Assembly: GCA_964424115.1 (NCBI GenBank)
Contig: CAYRHN010000049.1
Coordinates: forward strand, 1-6,057
DNA: 6,057 bases
Source: CAYRHN01 sp964424115
GTDB lineage: Bacteria; Chloroflexota; Anaerolineae; Anaerolineales; Anaerolineaceae
Reading direction: 5' to 3'
Below, one piece after another: positions 1-6,056 of this stretch. The notes beneath the pieces are model-generated. The model saw only the letters and a list, made by a program, of their open reading frames with translations, was not told where the DNA came from and ran no database searches. The position numbers and the translations under genes were made by a program. Positions within the stretch are counted from its first letter, which is position 1, and every line of letters begins with the position of its first letter.

Positions 1-1
1 C

Positions 2-379
2 AGACAATGGGAGCAAGCCCTATCGATTTACCAGGGTGAGTTCTTGCCTTTGATTCGTTATGTGGAGTGGACGCTTCCCCTCCGGCAGCATTTCGCGGAT
101 CAATATGAACAGGCGCTTCTTGCTCGAGCGGCGGAGTGCCTATCGGCTGGAGATGCGCCTGCCTGCCTGACCCTTGCGCGCCGGGTCCTGCTGCATAACA
201 GCTGGCAGGAACAGGCAGTTGCGCTGGGTATGCGCGCCGCCCTGGCGCTGGGAGACCGGGCTAGCGCGTTGAAATTGTACCACCGTCTTGAAAAGGACCT
301 GGAAAAAGAGCTTGGGATCGAACCGCAAACCGAACTCCAGCAGCTTTACCTCACGATAAAAAGCAAAAGAACCGGGTAA
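2..379 (+). CDS. SARP/AfsR-type transcriptional regulator, C-terminal BTAD part (5' truncated by window edge)
   Basis: This frame is open from the first bases of the window to TAA at 377-379, giving 125 residues, so the gene starts upstream and an internal TTG at 44 is not a real start. The sequence reads as a bacterial transcriptional activator domain. It has a YQGEFLP segment near residue 10, helices rich in Ala/Leu/Arg that form TPR-like pairs (ALLARAAECLSAGD, then CLTLARRVLLHN), and the closing signature ALKLYHRLEKDLEKELGIEP followed by a helix ending in LYLTIKSK. In SARP and AfsR-like regulators this domain follows an OmpR-type winged helix that binds direct repeats overlapping the -35 region; here that DNA-binding part lies outside the window. 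The domain ends within a few residues of the stop, so no C-terminal NB-ARC/TPR extension is present. A terminator follows directly, so it is probably transcribed separately from the genes downstream. Family assignment is strong; target genes are unknown. Confidence 0.9.
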   Translation, partial: RQWEQALSIYQGEFLPLIRYVEWTLPLRQHFADQYEQALLARAAECLSAGDAPACLTLARRVLLHNSWQEQAVALGMRAALALGDRASALKLYHRLEKDLEKELGIEPQTELQQLYLTIKSKRTG

Positions 380-400
380 TCACACACGTTATCACCTAAG

Positions 401-429
401 GAACTGTCTCTGTTCAGACAGCTCTTTTT
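401..429 (+). terminator. Rho-independent terminator after the SARP gene
   Basis: GAACTGTCT (401-409) pairs with AGACAGCTC (416-424) around a six-base loop, forming a 9-bp stem with one A-C mismatch. Five T residues follow at 425-429. It begins 21 bases after the regulator's stop codon, the expected place for an intrinsic terminator. Confidence 0.8.
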
Positions 430-460
430 GATTCTCGCCTTTATCAGATTTCCCCCCAAT

Positions 461-489
461 TTGGCAAAGGTGTGGCAATCGAATTTGAT
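461..489 (+). promoter_or_regulatory. Possible promoter with tandem TGGCAA direct repeat (11-bp period)
   Basis: TTGGCA (461-466) and TTTGAT (484-489), 17 bases apart, make a moderate sigma-70-like match (5/6 and 4/6), about 24 bases before the start of the small protein at 513. TGGCAA occurs at 462-467 and again at 473-478, exactly 11 bp apart, so the two copies lie on one face of the helix. SARP regulators are known to bind direct repeats of this period around the -35 region, and a SARP gene lies just upstream. The match is short and could be chance; the -10 assignment is uncertain. Confidence 0.35.
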
Positions 490-512
490 ATCGTATGCGC
501 TATGGAGGACGA

Positions 513-728
513 ATGCGATTGATCAAAACCTATCTGTTACGCCTGTATGCCGATACAGATGCGTCAGAGCGTATCTGTGGGGACGTACGGCCACTAGATG
601 AGAAGCGAAGTTATTCTTTCAAGAATTTGGATGAATTTACTGTGCTTATGCGCCAGTTGGCAGTGAAACCTTCACACTGCACGCCACCTCAGAAACGGAC
701 TGACTCGCGCGAGAAAGGGGATAACTGA
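513..728 (+). CDS. Small hypothetical protein (71 aa), Chloroflexota-type
   Basis: ATG at 513 is preferred over the in-frame ATG at 495 because GGAGG at 504-508 lies four bases before it and would otherwise be inside the gene. The product begins MRLIKTYLLRLYADTD, with a hydrophobic/basic strand, then a GDVRPLDE turn at about residues 28-35 and YSFKNLDEFTVLMRQL at about 39-54, followed by a polar, basic tail ending EKGDN. There is no signal peptide or membrane segment, so it is probably cytosolic. The pattern of an LRL-type strand, a Gly-containing turn, an aromatic F-x-(D/N)-L-(D/E)-E segment and a short helix resembles short uncharacterised proteins I recall from Chloroflexota genomes, often near regulators; this is memory, not a search. 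Function is unknown. It follows the regulator's terminator and precedes the exported-protein genes on the same strand. Confidence 0.6.
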   Translation: MRLIKTYLLRLYADTDASERICGDVRPLDEKRSYSFKNLDEFTVLMRQLAVKPSHCTPPQKRTDSREKGDN

Positions 729-822
729 TTTTCCGGAATTGGTCACTTCGAACGGCGTGGTGAATGCCATCTGGCGCGATGCCCGCCAAAATTCATCCCT
801 GAGAATCCCGTACGCTGCGGCA

Positions 823-876
823 ATGACCCCGAGTTTTGACCATTTCGTGTTTCTACCTATGACCATCCGATGACCG
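823..876 (+). repeat. Cluster of four WTGACCV direct repeats
   Basis: The heptamers ATGACCC (823-829), TTGACCA (836-842), ATGACCA (859-865) and ATGACCG (870-876) lie on the same strand within 54 bp. The last two are exactly 11 bp apart with a 4-bp spacer, the geometry of SARP operators. A fifth copy lies in inverted orientation as GGTCA at 741-745. A regulator-binding array is a reasonable inference; which protein binds is unknown. Confidence 0.45.
836..863 (+). promoter_or_regulatory. Candidate promoter for the exported-protein genes
   Basis: TTGACC (836-841) matches the -35 consensus at five of six positions, and TATGAC (858-863) is a 4/6 -10 match after 16 bases. An alternative -10, TATAAG at 877-882, matches five of six but has only a poor -35 partner, which would fit an activator-dependent promoter. 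Both overlap the TGACC repeats and lie 60-80 bases before the start codon at 943. Confidence 0.35.
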
Positions 877-942
877 TATAAGCCGATGCTTTCATCGAAC
901 AGCAAAGCAGCGCTAAAAGGCCACACTCTAGCAGAAGGAAAA

Positions 943-2364
943 ATGAAAACACTATTCCAAACATCTCGATATCGTTCGATCAGCCGGTTAACTCCGATAG
1001 TTCAAAAAAAACACCGGCTGCATTTCATTTCTCTCTTTATATTTTTCGCGGGGTTTATGGCGATCCCAATGGTGGTTATTGCCCAGAGTGTCTGGAGTAC
1101 CAACTACCGGGTGGGCAACGGAACAGGCACGGGCTATGATGTCACACTGGCTTCTGATCCAGCCGGTGTGCTCTATGCCGTTCAAAGCCAGGGGGAAGTG
1201 CTGGTCAGCCGTAACCCACCGGCTACCGAAATGCAATCCTGGATCTGGTCTTCCACCAACCGCGGTCGCACCTGGAGCGCCCCGGTTTCAATCAACCACG
1301 AGACGACTCTGTCGATGACCAGTATGGCTGTAGGCGGCGACCATGCCGTTAATATTGCCTGGATGGGCAATTTCAATGGAAATACCGAGCATGATATTTT
1401 CTTCACTCGCTCTACCGATGGGGGAAAGACCTGGTCGGCCAACCTGGATATTATCCCCGCCGACAGCCGCGAGCCCAATCAGGTCAACCCGGTATTGGTG
1501 ATCGATCCGCGCAGTGGTCAGGGCAGCCATTTTATCGTGGCCATGCGTACCTATGAAGTGGGTGTGGAACACATTTACGCCATTCATTCTACCGATTACG
1601 GCGCTTCCTGGAGCGCGCTGGCCGAAATTCCTTACCCTGATTCATCGATTGCCAGCATCCTAAAGGTTGACAGCCTGAACATGAAGATGGATGCCAACGG
1701 TGTGCTGTACCTGGTGTTTGATGAGACTACCACCGAAGACACACGCATCTTCCTTACCCGTTCATTCGATGGGGGCCTTAGCTGGGAAACGGCTAAACCA
1801 ATCAGCCCGAATGTCGCCGATCCTTTATATCCTGGCGTGGTGCGTTATCCATCGCTGACAGTAACCGAACCGGGTGTCTTGTACTTAGCCTTTGCCGTCG
1901 AGAACGGGAGAACCGAAAAGCTCCAACTCATGTTTATCCGCAGCGTAGATAGCGGTGAAAACTGGAGCCAGCCAACGCTGATTGGCCCAGATAATTTACC
2001 GGCCCGGGTCAAAGACCGGGTAGATCAATCGATCGCCTTAGAAGTGCTGGCCCACCAGACAGGTGTGACGGATGATGAAATGATTGTGGTCTGGACCGAT
2101 TATGGGACTTACCCATATAAAAACCAGGTGCGCGCAATCCAATCAATCGATGGCGGCGCGAATTGGGGCGAAATCACGGATCCGTCCGATGCTGCCAATA
2201 ATGACACCCTCAATCATTATGCCGTCGATACGGTCATTCATCAAGATCAGGTGCAGGTCGTCTGGCTGGATCAACGCGTGAAGAACTGGATATACCCCTA
2301 CACCGCAACATTTGGGGAAGTGGTAGAGGAATATAATGTCTGTCTCCCATTGATTCGCAGATAA
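943..2364 (+). CDS. Exported six-Asp-box (BNR/sialidase-like) beta-propeller protein with C-terminal LPLI-RR tail
   Basis: ATG at 943 is chosen because GAAGGA (934-939) precedes it and it places the signal peptide near the start; the earlier ATG at 886 lacks a binding site. The product has 473 residues. A basic N-region is followed by a hydrophobic stretch (about 28-47) and a likely signal peptidase site after VIA at 47. Six Asp-box motifs of the form S-x-(D/N)-x-G-x-x-W occur at 103-111, 157-164, 216-223, 274-281, 334-341 and 401-408, spaced 54-67 residues apart, as expected for blades of a six-bladed propeller. The protein ends YNVCLPLIRR. Asp boxes are structural turns shared by sialidases, glucanases, sortilins and non-enzymatic propellers. 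I could not place the FRIP motif or the Arg triad plus Tyr/Glu of true sialidases, so an extracellular binding or scaffold role is more likely than catalysis. It is the first gene of a probable three-gene operon. Confidence 0.88.
   Translation: MKTLFQTSRYRSISRLTPIVQKKHRLHFISLFIFFAGFMAIPMVVIAQSVWSTNYRVGNGTGTGYDVTLASDPAGVLYAVQSQGEVLVSRNPPATEMQSWIWSSTNRGRTWSAPVSINHETTLSMTSMAVGGDHAVNIAWMGNFNGNTEHDIFFTRSTDGGKTWSANLDIIPADSREPNQVNPVLVIDPRSGQGSHFIVAMRTYEVGVEHIYAIHSTDYGASWSALAEIPYPDSSIASILKVDSLNMKMDANGVLYLVFDETTTEDTRIFLTRSFDGGLSWETAKPISPNVADPLYPGVVRYPSLTVTEPGVLYLAFAVENGRTEKLQLMFIRSVDSGENWSQPTLIGPDNLPARVKDRVDQSIALEVLAHQTGVTDDEMIVVWTDYGTYPYKNQVRAIQSIDGGANWGEITDPSDAANNDTLNHYAVDTVIHQDQVQVVWLDQRVKNWIYPYTATFGEVVEEYNVCLPLIRR
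1249..2166 (+). repeat. Six Asp-box blade repeats within the propeller gene
   Basis: Six protein-level repeats, each closed by S-x-D-x-G-x-x-W, span this part of the gene. The first deviates (STNRG in place of STDxG); the other five keep the core Asp and Gly. DNA-level identity between copies is low, so the repeats are old and not a recent tandem expansion. Confidence 0.8.
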
Positions 2365-2437
2365 GAAGGCAAGCCATCAGGAACACAGCGCAGATTATAT
2401 CAACGACTCTGTGGATCTTATTATGGAGGAGTATGCT

Positions 2438-3478
2438 ATGAACCAAAAAACGCATTTGCTGACATCGGCTCGATTAATTTTGTTCCTTTTCCTGCTGTTC
2501 GTGGTTTTGGGTGCGCAACTACCCGCCCAGGCTCAAACCCTATTGATGGCCCCCCTTGTGCCCAGCGCCTGGACGAAACTGCCCGGCAACCCGGTGCTCA
2601 GCACGGGGGCGTCTGGCGCATGGGATGACCAATTCACCTTTGCCCCCAGCGTGATATTAGATGCAGCAACCTATAAGATGTGGTATGCCGGGTCGAGCGC
2701 GGCTGACACCACCCGAAAAATAGGGTATGCGACATCACCAGATGGCATTACCTGGACGCGGCAGGGCAGTTCCCCAATATTTACTCCTGGCCCAACCGGC
2801 GCGTGGGACGCTAAAATTGGCTTCCCCACAGTGATCAAAGACGGCAGCACCTACAAGATGTGGTACACCGGGCTAAACGCTTCGGATGCAGGCCAGGTGG
2901 GATACGCAACTTCTCCAGACGGGATGATCTGGACGCGTTATGGTGCCAACCCGGTGCTCTCTTATGGGACGAACGGCAGTTGGGATGCGGTCTATGTTGG
3001 CGCGCCCAATGTGGTCAAGGTGGGCAGCCTGTACCACATGTGGTATCGCGGCGGGGTGAACGGCGGCATTGGCTACGCCACTTCGCCGGATGGCATCACC
3101 TGGACAAAATACGCAGGCAACCCGGTCATCGCCATTGGCAGCGGCGGGTGGGATCAAACAGCTTATCATCCACGGGTCATTAACGATGGCGTAGGGTTCC
3201 ACATGTGGTATTCCGGCTGCAACCCGGCGGGTGACCGGTGCCAGGTGGGGTACGCGACCTCGCCAGATGGATCGCATTGGACACGCAAAGGGATGGTGCT
3301 TCCACAGGGCGCATTCGGAGCGTGGGATGGACAGGCCGCGGATCACACGGCAGTGCTTCTGGTAGGATCAACCTTCAAGATGTGGTATTCCGGTTACAAC
3401 GGCTCGATCTACCAGATCGGGTACGCTTCTGCGGTGAATCTCGATCACAGCATATTTATCCCGATGGTGATGAAGTAA
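2438..3478 (+). CDS. Exported five-repeat beta-propeller protein (glycoside-hydrolase-like fold) with C-terminal IPMVMK tail
   Basis: ATG at 2438 follows a strong GGAGGAG (2425-2431) by six bases; an upstream in-frame GTG at 2411 has no such site. The product has 346 residues. A hydrophobic signal peptide (about 12-25) ends in PAQA, with likely cleavage after residue 32. Five repeats follow, each with a WD pair (near 62, 123, 182, 238, 296), a (K/H)MWYxG strand (80-85, 140-145, 200-205, 255-260, 314-319) and GYATSPDG (96, 155, 212, 271; shortened to GYAS at 328). Five repeats of about 58 residues fit a five-bladed propeller as in the GH43/GH32/GH130 clans. The blades are unusually alike, whereas true glycosidases place different acidic residues on different blades, so activity cannot be claimed and a carbohydrate-binding role is possible. 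The protein ends HSIFIPMVMK. It lies 73 bases after the previous gene and 27 before the next. Confidence 0.87.
   Translation: MNQKTHLLTSARLILFLFLLFVVLGAQLPAQAQTLLMAPLVPSAWTKLPGNPVLSTGASGAWDDQFTFAPSVILDAATYKMWYAGSSAADTTRKIGYATSPDGITWTRQGSSPIFTPGPTGAWDAKIGFPTVIKDGSTYKMWYTGLNASDAGQVGYATSPDGMIWTRYGANPVLSYGTNGSWDAVYVGAPNVVKVGSLYHMWYRGGVNGGIGYATSPDGITWTKYAGNPVIAIGSGGWDQTAYHPRVINDGVGFHMWYSGCNPAGDRCQVGYATSPDGSHWTRKGMVLPQGAFGAWDGQAADHTAVLLVGSTFKMWYSGYNGSIYQIGYASAVNLDHSIFIPMVMK
2618..3430 (+). repeat. Five tandem WD / MWYxG / GYATSPDG repeats
   Basis: The five units have periods of 61, 59, 56 and 58 residues measured between WD pairs. The MWY strand is similar even in DNA, for example AAGATGTGGTAT at 2675 and 3377. 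The fifth unit lacks the SPDG turn, as expected where the last blade closes the ring or the array ends. Confidence 0.85.
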
Positions 3479-3505
3479 GTGAACCAGAGCAAGGAGAGAA
3501 ACAAT

Positions 3506-5509
3506 ATGAAATCCAGGCCCATCCTCGTTTATATAACGTTTTTGATGATCTTCCAACTGGTTCTGCCAAATCGTATAACGTCAGCCGTGGCAGCTTCGAT
3601 CCCCGCAATTTTGTATGTAGCTCCTGCGGGTGACTGTGCGGGATTTACTCCCTGCTATAGTCATCCGCAAGCTGCGGTAGACGCTGCACAAACAGGAAGC
3701 GTCATTCGGATTGCCACAGGAAATTACACCATACCTGTTGGAATGAGCCAGGTACTTCTCATTACCAAGAGCCTGATTCTGCAAGGCGGCTTTCGAACAA
3801 CGGATTGGTATGACCCGCAGCCGTTTACGTTCCCAACCGTCTTCGATGCGCAGCACCTCGGGCGGACGATCCTCATCGATGGGAACCCAGGCCAACCCAT
3901 TGAAGTCACGCTGGATGGCATACAGATCAAAAATGGTCAGTCCAGCCAGGGCGCAGGGGTATCAGGGGCTGGTGTCCAGTTATCCATGCAGCGCTGTGTG
4001 ATTAGTAACAACCAGGCATCCGGATCAGGGGGCGGAATTTATCTCTCCAATTCATCCAGCCTGATCCTAATATCCAGCCGGGTGATCAGCAACACTGCCG
4101 CAGAAACGGGTGGTGGTATCACCCTGAATAGTGCAAATGGGAATTCCAGCATGACTCGCTCGTGGATCTTCGGCAACAGCGCGTCTGTGGAAGGAGGGGG
4201 TATCTCTGTGACCGGGGGGCATCTGAAGGTGGAAATTAGCCTGCTGGCGGATAATGCGGTGACACAAACTGGGGCGACGGGTACCGGGTTGGCTGCCAAC
4301 AGCGCTCAGATCACCCTTGATCACGTTACGCTCGCCCGCAATACAGGCGGCACAGGTGAGGGGGTCAGCCTGAATGGGGATTCTACCCTGATGGCAACCA
4401 ATATTCTGGCCGCCGGTCAGGCGTCGGCCTTTTCAATAACCGCGCCCAGCTCAGGAACGGTAGATGGCGTCTTGTGGGGCGGCGGAAGTACCTGGGCGAA
4501 TGGCACAAATACAACCGGCAGCGGGAGTGTAACTGTTCAACACGCCTATACCGGCGACCCGCTGTTCATCGGTTTAGATCCTGTAAACTTGAATACTTAT
4601 TTCCACATCGCCGAAACGTCCCCGGCACGCGACAGGTCGATTTTAACAACTTCCGATTATCGCGATATTGATAACGAATCTGTCTCCGTCTATGAAACAG
4701 TCGCCGACCTGGGCGCGGATGAGTTTAGAAGGTATGGATCAACAATCCACGTGCATGTTGAGCCAGGTGGGGATATCGAAGTGGGAACTCCAGATGGAAC
4801 CCCGGAAAACCATCGTGGCGCTTTTTTTTGGAACGGCACCCAATGGGTCACCAATGACACATGGGCTCACACGCTGTTCACCGATATGCAAACCCAAGAC
4901 CGGCTGATGAACTATACAATGGTGGCCGACCTCACCGGAAGCGCGGAGGTTGGCAAGTATCATGTTTCTCACTCGACTTACACGTATTTGTCTCCTGCGA
5001 ATGAGGGCAGCAGCTATCGCATCACAGCGGCCCAGTATCGGATCACGAATACCGATACCCAGGAAATCATTTTGCTCAACTCGCGCGGTAATGGCTATGG
5101 AAAGGCGTCTTTTGACATTTACATCCAGTACATACCCAACTCTACTATCGCCTTTCGGAGTGGTTCCGTGTGGTTCAACTATGCGGAGTCTCCCGATCAG
5201 GCATCGCAGCATGCGCTCAATGACGAAACTGGGCGGGCCGGCATTTTAACAACTTGTGACAACCAGGTGATCGACCGTTCACGCTATTGGATGGACATCG
5301 ATGGCGGATCGGATATGGGGGGAATCACATACTTTTTCCATACATCTAACCTTCCCACACGTACCACCGTGCTAGGGACGTGTTTTCCAGATGAATTCCG
5401 CGTGAAATATATGTCCACCACCGGTAATCTGGAAGAATTCCGCCTGCGCCCGGTTGTTTACTCAGAGACATTGCTCCTGCCGATTTATCTTCCACTGGTT
5501 GTTCGTTAA
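3506..5509 (+). CDS. Exported right-handed beta-helix protein with choice-of-anchor-Q-like module, unrecognised C-terminal domain and LPLVVR tail
   Basis: ATG at 3506 follows AAGGAGAG (3491-3498) by seven bases. An in-frame GTG at 3479 directly abuts the previous stop but would place the binding site inside the gene. The product has 667 residues. A signal peptide (hydrophobic 5-21) has a likely cleavage site after AVA at 29. The mature start, LYVAPAGDC followed by AAVDAAQTGSVIRIATGNYT, is typical of pectate-lyase-like helix proteins. Coils with GGGI turns lie at about 173, 200 and 228, rich in Asn, Ser and Gly. Residues 365-407 (YFHIAETSPARD, DYRDID, DLGADEF) match the closing module called choice-of-anchor Q in protein family naming. 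About 250 residues (411-655) follow that I do not recognise, with Cys 584 and 626 as a possible disulfide. The end is IYLPLVVR. No polysaccharide-lyase active site was recognised; adhesion or a structural surface role is more likely. Confidence 0.87.
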   Translation: MKSRPILVYITFLMIFQLVLPNRITSAVAASIPAILYVAPAGDCAGFTPCYSHPQAAVDAAQTGSVIRIATGNYTIPVGMSQVLLITKSLILQGGFRTTDWYDPQPFTFPTVFDAQHLGRTILIDGNPGQPIEVTLDGIQIKNGQSSQGAGVSGAGVQLSMQRCVISNNQASGSGGGIYLSNSSSLILISSRVISNTAAETGGGITLNSANGNSSMTRSWIFGNSASVEGGGISVTGGHLKVEISLLADNAVTQTGATGTGLAANSAQITLDHVTLARNTGGTGEGVSLNGDSTLMATNILAAGQASAFSITAPSSGTVDGVLWGGGSTWANGTNTTGSGSVTVQHAYTGDPLFIGLDPVNLNTYFHIAETSPARDRSILTTSDYRDIDNESVSVYETVADLGADEFRRYGSTIHVHVEPGGDIEVGTPDGTPENHRGAFFWNGTQWVTNDTWAHTLFTDMQTQDRLMNYTMVADLTGSAEVGKYHVSHSTYTYLSPANEGSSYRITAAQYRITNTDTQEIILLNSRGNGYGKASFDIYIQYIPNSTIAFRSGSVWFNYAESPDQASQHALNDETGRAGILTTCDNQVIDRSRYWMDIDGGSDMGGITYFFHTSNLPTRTTVLGTCFPDEFRVKYMSTTGNLEEFRLRPVVYSETLLLPIYLPLVVR

Positions 5510-5573
5510 TGATTCTAAAAAGAAAATGTCTGGAAAGAAGATGGTAATTCAATATCAGAGGCCTTGAGAATAA

Positions 5574-5939
5574 ATGGCCGTTGATCGTGCCAGCCAATCT
5601 CTAGCCGTGAGAGATACCAACCTGACAGATGCCAACACAGTTTTCCAGACCGGCGCGGTGACGATAATGAACACGATCGATGGCCCCGCCTCATTTGAGG
5701 AAGATGGATACCACATTCAAATCACTTCTGCCGCAGTTGGGGCAGGCCTGGACGGTCTTTCCATCGTGGACATCGATGGCGACGCGCGGCCCTGGCCGGC
5801 TGGCAGCTGGCCTGATCTGGGCGCAGACGAAGTTTCGGCAGGCAAATTCAACGTTTTCCTGCCTTTATTAAACCATAAATCCCTTAAGTGCTGCTCAGAT
5901 GCGACGGGGATTCCACAGCCAGGCAAAATAATCACATAA
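5574..5939 (+). pseudogene. Headless fragment of a beta-helix/choice-of-anchor-Q protein
   Basis: This 121-codon open frame has no signal peptide, no helix coils and no clear ribosome binding site, yet carries the end module of a beta-helix protein: GAVTIMNTIDGPASF (27-41), YHIQITSAAVGAGLD (46-60), DIDGDARP (66-73) and DLGADE (81-86), then FNVFLPLL (92-99). The order matches the corresponding part of the preceding gene (GSVTVQHAYTGDPLF, YFHIAETSPARD, DYRDID, DLGADEF). After the tail core the frame runs 22 further residues that look random. A TAA at 5876-5878 lies out of frame just after the tail, so a lost base may have removed the native stop. I read it as the 3' remnant of a paralogue that lost its 5' end. 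A short expressed protein cannot be excluded, but without a signal peptide it could not be exported like its neighbours. Confidence 0.65.
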
Positions 5940-5941
5940 TG

Positions 5942-6008
5942 AACCCAAGTTGCTACCTGGAAGGAGGTATTGCATCAGAGGGATCGAGATTGATTGGCAA
6001 CTTGGGTT
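5942..6008. repeat. Perfect 12-bp inverted repeat with a 43-nt loop
   Basis: AACCCAAGTTGC (5942-5953) is the exact reverse complement of GCAACTTGGGTT (5997-6008). In RNA the stem could extend by a U-G and an A-U pair inward. The loop holds AAGGAGGT (5961-5968), a full anti-Shine-Dalgarno complement, with no good start codon at the usual distance. No clear T-run follows on either strand, so it is not a standard intrinsic terminator. It may be a structured terminator between converging genes or a small mobile repeat. Confidence 0.6.
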
Positions 6009-6023
6009 ATTTCGAAAAGATGA

Positions 6024-6056
6024 TTATAGATCCACGCGCACCCAACCGGCGCGGAC
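6024..6056 (-). CDS. Possible C-terminal end of a minus-strand gene
   Basis: On the minus strand the frame from the window edge reads VRAGWVRVDL and stops at TAA (6026-6024). The composition looks like a genuine protein end, and a converging gene would explain the inverted repeat between it and the fragment upstream. Only ten codons are visible, and the neighbouring minus-strand frame is also open to the edge and ends at a TAA further in, so this is a weak call. Confidence 0.25.
   Translation of the reverse strand, partial: VRAGWVRVDL

Larger units (their letters stand above)
729..942. other. Gene-free 214-bp leader region before the exported-protein genes
   Basis: I see no convincing coding sequence on either strand. 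The in-frame ATG at 886 has no ribosome binding site and would put 19 polar residues ahead of the signal peptide. The stretch carries several TGACC motifs and the best promoter candidate for the downstream genes, both listed separately. No strong hairpin or riboswitch-like structure was recognised. Confidence 0.55.

Noticed and set aside
41..58. FLPLIR inside the SARP fragment resembles the C-terminal tail of the exported proteins
   Set aside because: It lies in the conserved YxGEFLP segment of the BTAD domain, far from the C-terminus of a cytosolic protein; coincidence.
943..2364. True sialidase (neuraminidase)
   Set aside because: Asp boxes are present, but I could not find the FRIP motif or the catalytic Arg triad with Tyr and Glu; Asp boxes alone do not imply this activity.
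2873..3346. Long open frame on the minus strand (157 codons)
   Set aside because: It is antisense to the five-repeat gene and its regular look comes from the repeated coding strand; no ribosome binding site or recognisable domain.
2618..3430. CRISPR-like or satellite repeat array
   Set aside because: The repeats are in-frame protein repeats with diverged DNA, not short identical units with unique spacers.
3479..3505. GTG at 3479 directly after the previous stop as start of the beta-helix gene
   Set aside because: It would bury the AAGGAGAG site inside the gene and add nine polar residues before the signal peptide; ATG at 3506 fits better.
4739..5212. Long open frame on the minus strand (157 codons)
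   Set aside because: It lies wholly within the beta-helix gene on the opposite strand, and the product has no domain or export signal.
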